Positions 34,050-45,977 of a stretch of DNA of 64,000 nt are shown here, piece after piece. Position 1 is the first letter of the stretch. Each line of letters begins with the position of its first letter. The position numbers were made by a program, and so were the translations under genes. Source of the stretch: Candidula unifasciata (Eukaryota > Mollusca > Gastropoda > Stylommatophora > Geomitridae); NCBI GenBank assembly GCA_905116865.2, contig CAJHNH020002093.1, positions 50,497 to 114,496 of the forward strand, in the 5' to 3' direction. The notes beneath the pieces were generated by a model. That model did not search any database. It was not told where the DNA came from and saw only the letters and a program-made list of their open reading frames with translations.

Positions 34050-35690
34050 CTGTCAACTGGCGTAGGCGCTCATGCGTCTCTAAAGATCACTATCCCTCGC
34101 TGCCTGGAACAGCTCTCCTAATGATATCCCTCCATGCCATCTTTTCAGCCCATCCAGAATCATCTCTCTTGGTCGGCCTCTACCCCCTTTTCTACTGATC
34201 TTTCCAGTTGTCACGATGTTCTCCAATGTCTCTTTTCTCATTATGTGGCCAAAGAACAGTGTTTGTATCTTTCTTATTGTTGTATATAGAGATCTACTTT
34301 CATTAGTTTCTTTCAAAGAGTCGTTGTTAGTTACTCTAGCCGTCCAAGGTATTCGCAACCTTCGACTTGGAAACTACATCTCTGTTGCTTCAAAATTCTT
34401 TTTAATTTGTTCACTGACATTCCAAGATTCACTGCCATACAGCAGAACAGGTTCTATGAAACATTTTAGCACCCTCTTTCTGACATTACATGAGAGAGAT
34501 TTTTTGCATAAAATATTTTTTTCATTTTCTGAAATGCAGCTTTCGCTTGACCTATTTTTTTTTTTTTTTTTAAAAAAATCTCTGTCACACATTTTCCATC
34601 TGATTATATTTGTCTCAATATTTGAGATATTTGAATTTATTCACTTCGTTAAGTCTTTTTTCCTTTAATTGTGTTATCACAAGGTGGAGTTATCTTCTTC
34701 TTAGATGTCACCATTACTTCCGTTTTCTTAATATATCCTGAAAGTCCTTTCTTAGCACTCTCCATCCCCACAATTTCCAGCAGTTGCTTGAAATCAATTG
34801 CATTTTCAGCTATCAAAACTGTATCGTCTGCATAAGGCAAATTATTTTCTTTAATTTCCCTCAACATTATTTCACTATATAGAGAAAAAAGGTCTTGGGA
34901 AAAGACACATCCTTGTCTTACTGCTTGCTTTATCTGTTCAAAAGTACCCAAGTTTCCCACTTTAATTCCTGCTACTTGGTTTCAGTAAATGTTTATATTT
35001 TTTTCTGAGATTTTCGCGTCTAAACTGATGCCTTCCAACATTTTTATCATCTCCTCATGTTTAACTTTGTCAAATGCTTTGGTATAATCTATAAAGCACA
35101 AATATAAGTCCTTTTGTATATACATTGATCTTTTTTATCACTGTTCGTAATATGTATATTGCATTACTTGTCCATTTAACTTCCATAAATCCATATTACT
35201 CTTCACTCATTTCGTTCTTTTTTCTCTCTCTTTGTTCTTCTTATTATAATTCTAAGTAGTAATTTTTTGATATGATTTATTAAGTTGATTGTACGAAATT
35301 CTTCACACTATATTGCTCCTGGTCTTTTGGGTAACGCAATAAATACAGATTTCATCATATCATTTGGAATGTATCCAGTGTTATAAATGTCATTCATCAG
35401 TTTAGTTTAATATTTCTACACCAAATTCCCTCAGTACTTCTAATTCTTCTACCGAAATTTTATATCGCCCAGTTGACTTTCCTTTCTTCATATGTTTGAT
35501 ATCATCGCTAAATTCTTCCTTTAGTAAAGACGGGCCTTCTAAATTTCTTACTTCTGGTAATTCTGCTCTCTTTACATCATATAACTATCTTATGTATTCA
35601 TTTCATCTAGTTATCATATCATCTTCCTTCATTAAATCTCTCCTGCTTTTGATTTCAGACATCACGTGTTTATTCGTATTTTTCTTTTAG
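34050..35690 (-). pseudogene. LINE reverse transcriptase and 3' end, decayed
   Basis: Minus strand, high to low: KKGKSTGRYKISVEELEVLR (about 35430-35490), CFIDYTKAFDKVKHEEMIKM (RT motif A with catalytic Asp, about 35050-35105), then VRQGCVFSQDLFSLYSEIML (motif B region) and NLPYADDTVLIAEN (motif C YADD, about 34800-34835). KKTEVMVTSKKK, VLLYGSESWNVSEQ (34374-34592 frame) and FGHIMRKETLENIVTTGKIS with GRGRPREMILDGLKRWHGG (34080-34358) follow. RT motifs A and C keep the catalytic Asp residues, but the frame is broken by many stops. It is 5' truncated at about 35.7 kb. Confidence 0.9.
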
Positions 35691-36065
35691 TTAGATCCGT
35701 AATATGACAACAATGGTTCCGAAATCCAATGCTGTCAATGTGTTAGACTTTTCTTGACACGATTGGGTCTTGCTAGTCACACTCGCCATCGCCATGGACT
35801 GTGAGTCCCATGCCTCCTCTTAGTTCAATATAACACTACCGTCTGGAAAGACGGAACGGTGCCAGTCATCAAACGATGATTTCTCAGCACCTGGGACAGA
35901 TCCATGGAGTAGTTGTGTATAGCTCCTTTGGACCCCAGACTTGCCCTATTCAATAGTACGACTCGAATAAAACGCAGAAGAAAAAGGAGAAAGAAGATTA
36001 TAACGAAAAAGAAGGAAAAATAAGAAAACAACAGATGAAGAAGAAATGCCACTGGAGCGTCACTG
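35691..36065 (+). mobile_element. Possible retroposon ending in an AAG-rich tail
   Basis: Sequence ending CGAATAAAACGCAGAAGAAA and then GAA-rich DNA looks like a retroposed 3' tail. The body (CCATGGACTGTGAGTCCCAT...) is not identified. Confidence 0.35.
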
Positions 36066-36445
36066 TATCATCATCAAGTGCCTTGTCGACTGGCGTTGGC
36101 GATCATGCTGCTACACAACACGCGATCAGCAACTGCGTGTATCAGTTCGAATGTTGACATTTCTCCATGCCATGACAAAATACGGTCAATAATCTTCTGA
36201 CGCTGTCTTTCTCTGTCTCTCTTTCCACAGATCTTTCCAGTGGCCACAAGCATGTTCCATTTTCCCTCTTCTTCTAACATGACCAACAAATAATGGCAGT
36301 TTCTTTCTGATGTTTGTGATATGTTGTCTTCGAGTATTAGCCTCTTTTAAAACATCAGGATTGCTCTTCTTATCTGTTCAGTGAATTCTAAGGATTCGTC
36401 TGTAAAACCACATCTCCGCAGGTTCACGATGTTGTTCTGTTTGTT
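36066..36445 (-). pseudogene. LINE 3'-end fragment
   Basis: Encodes LVATGKICGKRDRERQRQKI and LSWHGEMSTFELIHAVADR, homologous to the end of the 34050-35690 element. Its 3' boundary has the same motif (minus CAACGCCAGTCGACAAGGCA then TTGATGATGAT) as those near 34040 and 55600. Confidence 0.85.
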
Positions 36446-37179
36446 TATGGCCTACACTTTATTAACAAAACTGTCTGTAAATGTACGTGTCAAAATATTG
36501 GAAAGATACTGATTTTAAGCATGTGTAGTGAAAAAGCTCTTTGTTCTTATAATACTTTATTGGGAGAAACGATCCTGCGACTTCCAGAACTGTACAGGAA
36601 AAGAATGGACATTTAATTCATAGACCTGGTCTGAGCTACCCACATCATTATGCCAGTTTTTGTAGTTGCATGTTGTATCAAAGTTTTTCTTGCAAAATTA
36701 TTAATACTTTTTTTTCTAGATTGTCTTTTGTTTTCTTTCTAAAGTCTATAACTCAGCAGATAGTTTGGAAATCTCCTAAGCTTTTCAGACCAAGTAAGGA
36801 ATTGTTGCTGTCTACGGAGGTGCTCCTAATTGCTCCGTGCGTTATTCGTATGTTTCACAGTTCATTTTCGTTGCTTCTGCCCGTGAGATTGAGACGTATT
36901 CCATAATATCTGCTGTAGTGCAAACTTAGCATTTTTTTTTTTTTTGTTTGGTACTGGCTCCCTAGTATGTTCCTTACAGTTTTTGTTTTCTTTACATCGG
37001 GTCTTTGTGTACTTTTCGATTGGTTTTGCTTTTCTTTTGCTTAGTTTGACCTCGGGGTGAGCCTAATGTACCCGCCGCCCCTCCTCCAAAAAGATGTGTG
37101 ATACTGGTTTATTTTCTAACATTAGGAATATTATTTCTTTATATAGACGAGAGCAAATTTACCATTTCAATGATTTTCT
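36446..37179. other. Intronic DNA
   Basis: T run at 36931-36945. No gene recognised. Confidence 0.4.
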
Positions 37180-37345
37180 TGCCCGGCTCGCTAGCGTGGT
37201 TGGCTAAACCGGACTGCGCGGTGACGGGGTGATGAACTCCTTGTGGTCCGGGTTCACGTCCGGGGGTAGGCAGAAAAGCCACATTTCTTCTAGATTTACG
37301 GTATTTATCATGGAATCAAGGCCGAAGGGTTGCGATATCCATGGT
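37180..37345 (+). mobile_element. Possible tRNA-derived SINE
   Basis: GCCCGGCTCGCTAGCGTGGT, TGGCTAAACCGG, then GTCCGGGTTCACGTCCGGGG resembles a box A/box B head. The following body has GCCGAAGGG..GCGATATCCATGG. It is not clearly related to families A or B. Confidence 0.45.
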
Positions 37346-40300
37346 ACCGAGCCTAAGGGTTAACAACTTATGGCTTCTAGATTTAAAAAAAAATGATTTT
37401 CTTTGTTTTAGTTTTAGACTGACATGTCTGAGCTTCCCAATGACAGTGATCGATAGTACTGTCTCTGTTATCACGAATGTTAAACGACCTGTAATTCCTC
37501 ATTGTGATTTCAGGGACTGCGAAATACACAGGGAAGGAAACTAACTTATCTATGATAGAGCGAGGAAATGCACTCTAAAACAGTTATTACAGGACAGACC
37601 AGACAAATAACCTTGGCTGACGATTAGTCAATAAGGAAAACTCGACAAGCGGAAAGACAGAGCATTTCTCTTACGATCCAGCAGTTTCTGCAGCACGCGT
37701 TGTTCCTAACATACTAGTTGAAGTATGCTAAACTTACTTTGCTATTCAAGTGTATAAAGACTTAATGAAGCCAAGGCTGTGTGTTGACAAGCTGAGAATG
37801 TAAGCATTTGTTGGTCACTAGAAAGCAGTGGACCTTGAGCCACTGGGGAAAACATCTGTCGCTAGAAATTTATGACGAACTTGGGGACATCATGTATATT
37901 GTGTGGATCCGTGTGGGTCGCAAGCACAACGAAACTCTATGTGTTAGCGAGAAAACGGGATCCACGTGTGTGTGTGCGTGCGTGCGTGCGTGCGCGCGTG
38001 TGTGTGGTGTGTGTGTGGGCGGGTCGGCGGGGGTAAAAAATCCCGAGGTAGTTTGTAAATGTCTCTTGGTCAGTCTTACTAAGGCTTTTAGTGTAAGAAC
38101 GCATTAATAACGTTTCGTTCCAGTCCGGGTGTGTTTTAACAAGGTTTTTTTATTCTGTTGGAGCTCATGTGAATTATCTAATGGGTTTGGTGAATCGTGA
38201 GATAGACTTAGGAATTCTGTCTTATGTAATTTCCAGAACGGACGGTTGTGCGACCCATGTGTTTGTGGGGACGGCAGTTTGCGGCTATAGACATGTAGTT
38301 GACAAGGGGGTCTGTAAGGGCACAGACTGAGCCGGGAACCTTGTGTGTGTTAACTTACGTGGAGTGTGATGTGGGGAAATGGTAGTCAGTGATGCTTCAA
38401 TGGCTAGGTAAACAGGTAAACAAGGTCTACTGTGTTCGTAAATTGTTGCTATGCTTGATATTCGACCTGTGCTTCGTTAATATAAATTTATGTAATCTAT
38501 GGTGCCATTTCAATGGTTTGAAATGCATTCTGTCCGTATTCCAAAGTTGTGGATTTCAAGCTGTACGATTGGCCAATAAGACACCTTTTTGGGAGATGGA
38601 TGCTTAGTTGACCATATTCTTAGTGCACTTGTTTGCATAGCAAGGCCCAATGGTTCGATTCCCGGCACGGTAGCTGTAGTTTTAGATTTTTATGTTGTCT
38701 ATTGTGTTCTTCTATTTTTCTACTTCTTTCCATGAGTGGCTAGGTAGCAGACTGTGGCTTGGATTTCTTTTTGGCTTCATTTTTTTACCATATGATGCAT
38801 GTAACTTAAACCCTCAGATTGATGGGTCCATTGGAGGGACAGCCATCAGGGGGTGGTCACTGTACATCACAAGGTGTATCTGCGCGGTCGAGAGTCATTA
38901 GCCCCTAGCAGGCACCTAGGACATAGTTCGCTGGCAGTTCGTTCATGTCTGGAAAGACTGCCGATGTGAATATTTGGGAAGGCAGTAGAAGATTTGACAG
39001 TGTGTTATCTATCATGTATCATCTATAACCAGTTTATATTCGTTATAATCTGTACGTGACTGAGGAGAAACGTGAGTCAGTCGGTGCAGTGGTTTTAAGA
39101 AGTCGTTCACCAGGAGTCATGTGGACTGTTGAGACGGATTCCCAGGGTGTTTGGCGGACTCCATAAAGGGCTTATTGGTTGGTTATGACTGTAGTAGCTG
39201 TGGCACCATCTTCAGGGCGTTAGTGGACATTGTTTGTTATATCAGTTTGTATTCTTCCACAATAAAGACTGAGGCACTATGAAGGATCATACATGGCGTG
39301 GTGTATTATGTTACTTTATTCGTAGACAACGTTACTTGTGACTTAAGGACATGTGTTAGTTTGTGACAAATGTGTGGCGTATAGTGGTGCTTTTGTTTGG
39401 GTTAGTACTTCTCAACACCAATTATAATAACCATCAACATGTACCGTGCCAAGAAAATTGGATAGCATGGTTGGAGAAAAGAGGGAATCCAGTGTATGGG
39501 TTGAGGACAGACATTTCTAGGCATTTATTATCACAAACCCCCTAGACATTTAGCAAGCATGCGATGCCCTCGGGCAGATCGCCTACGTCACTAGTGTACC
39601 TTTTCTTATTCAGTAAACAAGGCACGCCGAGTGAGGGATCCAGCTGCACGAAAAACACCTGGCCTTTACAATAGTGCCTAGTTTTGTGATCTTGAAATGA
39701 TGCATTTCCTCACTGACCCTTACTGACTGATTCATATTCTTGTCTATAACCCAATATAACATTATCGTCAGAAAAGCAACAACAACAAAAAAGTCAATGC
39801 TTTTAGATCCCAACTTTAGACCTTTCACCATTGCCTCCTAATGCGGATCTGCGGCTTTTGTGGTGTTTTCAGTGGCGGTTTAGGTAGGCTGATGGAGACT
39901 TGCTAGTGACAATATTTAGTAATGTCAGTTTGATAAATCACAAAGAGCTTGGCTCTTTTATTTGTTTTACTGAACAGCGTTACTGTCAATTCAGCTGTAG
40001 TTGCTATTAATTTAAATTATGTCAAGTAGTTGGTACAGAAAGTTTTTTGTTCATAAATACCTGTCCTGAGTAACTACAATATTTAAAAATTTCAGCTCAG
40101 GCCAACATTCCGCTCAGTGTCGAAGTATGGGATGGTTAAAACTAAATTAAGAAATAAAAGATTATTCAAAGAGAAAAATGAATCTAACTGGTTGTAACAT
40201 TATTTTTTTTTTTTGTTTTACAAATTAGGCAATCACTGTAATTTTCATCTAATTCACTACATAGGTCTTGTGAAGCGTTTAGGAACTATTTGGTGAAACA

Positions 40301-40389
40301 ACGAAGTTATTCACAGCTTATCCAGAAATAAAAAGAAGACATATTTAAAAAAATGGCTCAAATCAAAGTCCCATCAAAATTATGTCCAT
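37346..40389. other. Intronic DNA, mostly unidentified
   Basis: Contains (GT/GC)n at 37965-38009, and a box B-like GGTTCGATTCCCGGCACGG at 38651-38669. An AATAAA within CACAATAAAGACTGAGG near 39260 closes a ~650 bp LTR-like block whose ends I could not match. No coding region recognised. Confidence 0.4.
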
Positions 40390-42015
40390 TACAGATTAAT
40401 AAGAAGAGAAGCAAAATGAAAAATGTAAGCGTCTAAAGACGATTCTTGGGGAAATTATGGTGAACAGATGGCTACCTTCAACAAGAACCCCCCTTAGAAA
40501 ATTTTATAAACATGTAAAAAATCATGTGAAAGAGACATAAGCTACAACTCAACAACTATCATCAACACAAGAGAGGCATACCTCTTTTTAGTCCACAACA
40601 GAGGTTTGCAAGATGGGCAGAATGTCTTTAAGCACTTTTCAATCCTGCAGGCAACGTAGATAATTCTAACATTATACCTCAAAGCTACTAACAAGAGGAA
40701 CCACATTTTATAGCAGTAGAAGTAAGAGCAGTTACACAGCACAGCCCAAGAAACAAAGCACCAGGTATGGATGGAATTATTACAAAAAGGATCCAAGCAT
40801 GCGGAGAAGTGGGTGTTAAATGGCTAACTAGAATTTTTAATGTAGCTTGGGAAGAAAGAAAAGTCTCAGCTGAGTGGCAACAGGCACTAATAGTGCCGTT
40901 TTGGAAAAAAAAAAGATAAAAGGAGAAAATGTAAAGCATACCGAGGTATATCAATACTGAGTCATGTAGGGAAGATGTACGCCAAACTACAAGAACAGAG
41001 TTAGACCTATGGCCGAACAACAGTTGAGTGCATCACAATTCGTTTTCAGTAAAGTCAGAGGATGAACGGATGCATTATTCATTCTGAGGCAAGTGAGTGA
41101 GAAAGCCACTGAGTATAATACTAACATAATATTGTCTTTAAAGATCAGGAAAAGACTTCCGATGGAGTGGATAGAAACAAACTGTGGTCTGTTCTTGAGA
41201 ACTACAGGATACAAAGTCAGTTACTAGAGAACTTCATAGCTATGTACCACCAAGCCAAAGTGCAGTAAAAACATAAGAAGGCATATCAGATATGTTCTTA
41301 GTCAACACAAGTGTGAGACGTGTGTATGTGAGATATGTGCTCTCCCAACTTTTATTTAACATTTATATAGACAGAATATCTAAAGCTGCAAGTTCTGCTA
41401 AAGTCAACATAGATCTTTATAACCATGAGAAAGTACACACATCAGAAGAAGTTAACGATTCAACGAACTACTATTTGCTGACGACCAGTGTGTGTTCTTC
41501 CCTGAAAGACTACATTAACAGATTAAACTCAGCATGCAGTAAATACAACATAAAGATCACTGCAAGTTAGTAAAACCCCTGGCCCACCACACATACAGCT
41601 GCTCTGAATAGGGAGTTTTAATATGTAATAAGTATGATCACAGACATTCATTAAATGGTGCCTGCGCAGAATAGATGGAATTAAATGGTATGATAGAATA
41701 ACTAATGTAGAGCTTTGGGAGAGAACCAAATGTGCTCCAGTGGACAAAGAGGTGAGGAAAAGACGCTCGCATTGGATAGGACACACACTGAGAAAACAGG
41801 AGAACAGCAAAACTAGAATGTCTTTGCATTGGAACCCACAGGGGCATAGGAATAAAGATAGGCAAAAAACACATGGAGAAGAGAGCTGGAGAATGAAGTT
41901 AGAAAGATGGGGAGGACATGGGGAGAGCTCCATGCAATGGCGAAGGATAGAACGACTTGGCGTGAGTTGATTGAGGGCCTATGCTCCATTGGGGGATAGA
42001 AAGGCAGAAGAATGA
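40390..42015 (+). pseudogene. LINE reverse transcriptase and C-terminus, decayed
   Basis: Plus strand order: ARWAECL-like, RNKAPGMDGIITKRIQACGE (about 40745-40805) and LTRIFNVAWEERKVSAEWQQ (about 40825-40885). Next are a degraded TDALFILRQVSEKA-type region, a degraded motif A near 41150, and YVLSQLLFNIYIDRISKAAS (41330-41395). The fragment ends VRKRRSHWIGHTLRKQENSK and LHWNPQGHRNKDRQ (41740-41860). Many stops and small deletions. The YADD box has been lost or is unreadable. This family also supplied the 5361-5597 scrap. Confidence 0.88.
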
Positions 42016-42039
42016 TGATCACAGAAGATGGTATAATTG

Positions 42040-42555
42040 ACAGAGAAATAGAAACCAGATGTTAGAAAGCAAGTGCACTTATATACCAATGGTCACCATT
42101 ATTAAAACATCCAAGCATAACTATGAATGCAAATAGACAGATTTTAAACAGCATATTCATTCTAACATTAAGCTACCAGTGCCAAACATGGACACTATCT
42201 AAAGCCCATATACGCAAAATCCCTACCTGCGAGATGAGGTGCCTGAGAAAATCAGCCAACCTAACCATCCGAGATTGAGTGAATAATGATACTGTCAGAC
42301 AAATTGTGGGAACTACACCTTGCACAAGATTAATCGATTAACAGCAGTTCACGTGGTTTGACCACCTCGTTAGAATGCAGCAAGATGAAATACCATCGCA
42401 AGCACTACATCTCAGAAGATCAGCTACAAGAGCAAGATGACTGTCGCGGAAATATGTGGATCGACAACATTAAAGACACTCTACGCCTTCACGTCATGAC
42501 AATAACCATTGGCAGCCAGCGTGAACTGGATCGCAGATTATATCCTCCCCACGCC
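42040..42555 (+). pseudogene. LINE C-terminal fragment
   Basis: Reads LNSIFILTLSYQCQTWTLSK, then EMRCLRKSANLTIRD, FDHLVRMQQDEIPSQALHLR and a basic end. This is the plus-strand cousin of the better-preserved minus-strand LINE directly adjoining it at 42556. Confidence 0.82.
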
Positions 42556-43615
42556 ATCTTCTTCTTCTTCTTCTTCACTTCCTCTTTTACCGCTGTGGGT
42601 GTCGAGGGAGATATAAGGTTCTGTTTCTAGCTCTTCTGGCTGCCTCGACCATAGGCACATCGTGCTGTTGTAGAGTTTCTCTGATGTTATCCTTCCATCT
42701 TGTTCTTGGTCTACCCCGTGCTCTACGCCCTTCTTCTCTTTCCATGTATGCTTTGTATGGTATGGTGTCACAAGGCATTCTCTCTAAGTGGGCAAACCAT
42801 TTCACTTGCTGTCTCTGTATGTAATCCAGAATTGGTTCTGTGCCGACTTGTTCTCTTATGATCTCATTCCTGATCTTATCTCTTATGGTCACTCCTACAG
42901 GCCTTCTCAGACATCTCATTTCCGTGGTTACTAATTTTCATTTATGGTTTGTTGTGAGTGACCATGTGTGGCACTGGTAACACAGAGTTGGAAAAAATAT
43001 GCTTTGAATAAGATGTCTCTTTGTGCTGATTGGGATTGTCTTATGCTGTAAGAGGGGGGCTAGCTGTTCCAATACTTGGTTTGCTTTACTGCATCTAATG
43101 TCAATTTCTTTATCCAATTTCCTATCTTCGGTAAATGTAGTTCCCAGATATTTAAACCCAGATGCCTGTTTAATGCCTTTGTATTCTATTGCTATGTTTA
43201 GATCTGTCTTCTTTTTTCCTATTGACATTACTTCTGTCTTTTCAGTGCTGATTCTCATATTATTTATTTTACATTCTTCATTCATGGATGTTAGATGTTG
43301 TTGCAATTTTATGGCTGTATCTGCTATCAAGGCCTGGTCATCTGCAAAGAGTAATTCGTTGATCTTACTAACATTTTCATTCATGGGCTTGGCATTCTTG
43401 CATATACTGTCGATGTAGGTGATAAACAGCAGTGGTGATAAGACACACCCCTCTTACTCCAGATGTCAGTGTGAAAGGATGTGATGTTCCCTGATTTATT
43501 CTAACTATACTTCTACAATCCCTGTATAAACTTTTGCACGCTTCGATGAGGTGTTCGCTTACTCCATATCTTGCCATTATTTTCCACAATAATTGTCTGT
43601 CGACGGCAGAAGTCG
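42556..43615 (-). pseudogene. LINE RT-to-C-terminus fragment, relatively young
   Basis: Minus strand reads AVDRQLLWKIMARYGVSEHL, IVRINQGTSHPFTLTSGVR, then after a 2-bp frameshift near 43462 CVLSPLLFITYIDSICKNAK, ELLFADDQALIAD (motif C, FADD, 43315-43351), MRISTEKTEVMSIGKKK and FKYLGTTFTEDRKLDKEID. After one stop near 42945 come EMRCLRRPVGVTIRDKIRNE, KWFAHLERMPCDTIPYKAYM and ARGRPRTRWKDNIRETLQQH. Only two disabling changes are seen in about 1 kb. It is 5' truncated near 43615 and ends in a (GAA)n tail at 42558-42577. Confidence 0.93.
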
Positions 43616-43671
43616 TTATTATTGTTATGATGACTCTAAACTGAGAAAGGTGTGAACAGTTCATCATAACG

Positions 43672-43674
43672 GTC

Positions 43675-43738
<64 letters not shown>
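43672..43738. repeat. (CT)n microsatellite
   Basis: About 66 bp of CT, close to the 5' truncation point of the minus-strand LINE. Confidence 0.95.
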
Positions 43739-43741
<3 letters not shown>

Positions 43742-44359
43742 CACTCTCCCCCTCTCCTCTGTCTTTTTCATTGTCTTTTTTTTTTCATCCAGTGCTTCAT
43801 AACAGCACCTGGGGCTGCACGTGAGGCGGATACCCCTCCTCTGCCCCCTTCCCAAATTTGACAGAGACCGCTATCGCCCTCTGGACCCTTCCAGCGCCCT
43901 GGGGGTGGGATGGTAACGCCCACTTTGTGAACAACTCTAGCCTGTGCACCTGGCGGCTATCGCGAGGATTACTTTGGCAGTATTCTTTAATGCGGGTGTT
44001 CGTAAACTGTCTGTATTTAATCAGGCTACATTCATTATAGATCTGACTGGGCACTTGCAAACACTTCAGTGCTGCAGACTCGATCTTAAAATATGTATAT
44101 GTCCATGTCTGGAGATGAGATTTCCTCATAGATTATATACTCCTGTTTCGTGACGAAAATACACATTCGACAAGATCGTTAGCACCTCTTCACATGAGAT
44201 CTTGAATTCGGAACATCTTGCCATGAAAATTCCATAACATGTAGCTAAAGAATCAGGCAGGAACATTGAACCAAAACCGACCTTACCTTTTACTGATAAC
44301 TAAGGAATACACTGTAATTTGAGCTTCTTATGCCGATAGGGCTCCTTTAATTATGTTTT
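43739..44359. other. Intronic DNA
   Basis: CACAGTGG-free ordinary sequence with a C/G-richer patch at 43800-43960. The minus-strand reading SPRCCYEALDEKK and the opposite strand show no known protein. Confidence 0.35.
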
Positions 44360-45080
44360 CCCTATTATCCTGTTGTGCCATTTTATGTTACCCGTAGTCT
44401 ATTCTTCTGTTTCCTTCTGTCCTATCAATCAGTTCAATATCATTGATGGAATCAGTTCAGCAGCTTTGGCCTCTCTCATCAATGCTCGAACTAGGTTTTC
44501 TTGTGATCGTCCTCGCCTCCCTAATCCCCTTTTCCCCCATTTTCATGCCTGTTTGGTGATGCTGTGCTGGTTTCTTCTCAGGATGTATCCAATGTAGCGC
44601 CATCTTCTCTGTCTTATAAATGTTAATACTAGTGGTTGCCCAGACATTTCCTTTTTTTCTTTACCCCTTTTTGAATTCATCAAATTTTTTGTTAAATCAT
44701 TGTTTTCAGACATTTGTTTTCTAATGCGTACATCTTTCGTTCCACGTCTTTAGTGATTCTCCAACTTTCATTGACATATGGTAAAACTGACACATACACA
44801 CACACAAACACACACATTAGAATTGAAAATACGTAACTTGATTTTAGAACTATAAAATGTAGAATGCCATTTTTGTTTCAGCTATTAAAAGCTACTGATG
44901 CCTTCCTTGCAAATGGGTATCATAATTTATTTCTGTGTTTCCTTCACTATCAAAATTAAAACCCAAAATAAGTAAAACGATGTGTTACTTTAATTACTTT
45001 GGTCTCTAGGCTTTACATCTGCCTGATGTGTTGTTGGTGTCTTCAGTATATTTGCTTGAAATATTCATTATTCAGTTCTG
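44360..45080 (-). pseudogene. LINE C-terminal fragment
   Basis: Minus strand gives VLPYVNESWRITKDVERKMY, ALENKCLK, WRYIGYILRRNQHSITKQA-like, GLGRRGRSQENLVRALMREA. The upstream sequence (44880-45060) aligns at DNA level with 63280-63440 of the minus LINE at the window end, so both belong to one family. Confidence 0.8.
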
Positions 45081-45545
45081 AAATATTTGGAGCCGGTTCA
45101 AGACTACTAAGCAAGATGAAAATTGAATTACAAATAGAGATCTTTATTCGCTGATTTTTGTTTTGTAGAGGAGCAGACAGTCAGTTGACCAGCCCATTGC
45201 CCATCTGTCAAAAGTGCAGTATAGTTTTCACCAGGCGATATTTAATATGTCAGAAATAGAATAGAATTATACACGACCGTCTCCAGCTGACTGGAGATGG
45301 TCGTCGATTATATCACCCCGACGACTGCTTGAAAAAAAGTCACGTAGCATACCACAAAGCAGATATCTTTGATGAAGCAAAAGTAGTCATTTTTTTTCTT
45401 GTGTAAACGTACCTACAAAAAGTAAAGATTGCCATTTTTCTCCTTGTGTACATGTGTATGGTGTTCTTTCACTCGAAGGGCTGGGCTAGTGCCTATATGA
45501 AGCATGGACACATGGACACACACACATACACGTTCGCTCCTATTT
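45081..45545. other. Intronic DNA
   Basis: Short inverted repeat GACCGTCTCCAGCTGACTGG plus AGATGGTC at 45275-45302. No gene recognised. Confidence 0.4.
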
Positions 45546-45569
45546 ATAAATAAATAAATAAATAAATAA

Positions 45570-45636
<67 letters not shown>
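45546..45636. repeat. (TAAA)n then (TA)n tract
   Basis: About 28 bp of AAAT units followed by about 60 bp of TA. Confidence 0.96.
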
Positions 45637-45641
<5 letters not shown>

Positions 45642-45977
45642 GTGAGCAGGCACACACACACAAACACACAAACACTCATGTTTTTGGTCAGATGGACCCG
45701 GGGATCAAGATGACATGAGGCAGAAATCCAACTCGATGCGAATTCAGCACGTGCAAATCTGGACATGACCGCGGTGCCCATTAGCTACTCAGACTGAAGG
45801 ATGAGATTATAGCACGCATCTTTGTAACATATTTATCAATGACTACCACAGAACTGATGACAGGAAATAACATCTTGGAGCAGAGGTCGAATAAAAGCGG
45901 TGACAATATGAGCAGTATCAACTGGTGAGCAGCGCTGTCTCTTGGGTTGTGATGTTTTTGACATATTATTTATATTT

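Noticed and set aside
38590..39300. A second LTR ending near the AATAAA at 39260
   Set aside because: No paired TG…CA ends or target duplication could be found.
42556..43615. Active LINE ORF
   Set aside because: One 2-bp deletion, one stop codon and 5' truncation (no endonuclease) rule out autonomous function.
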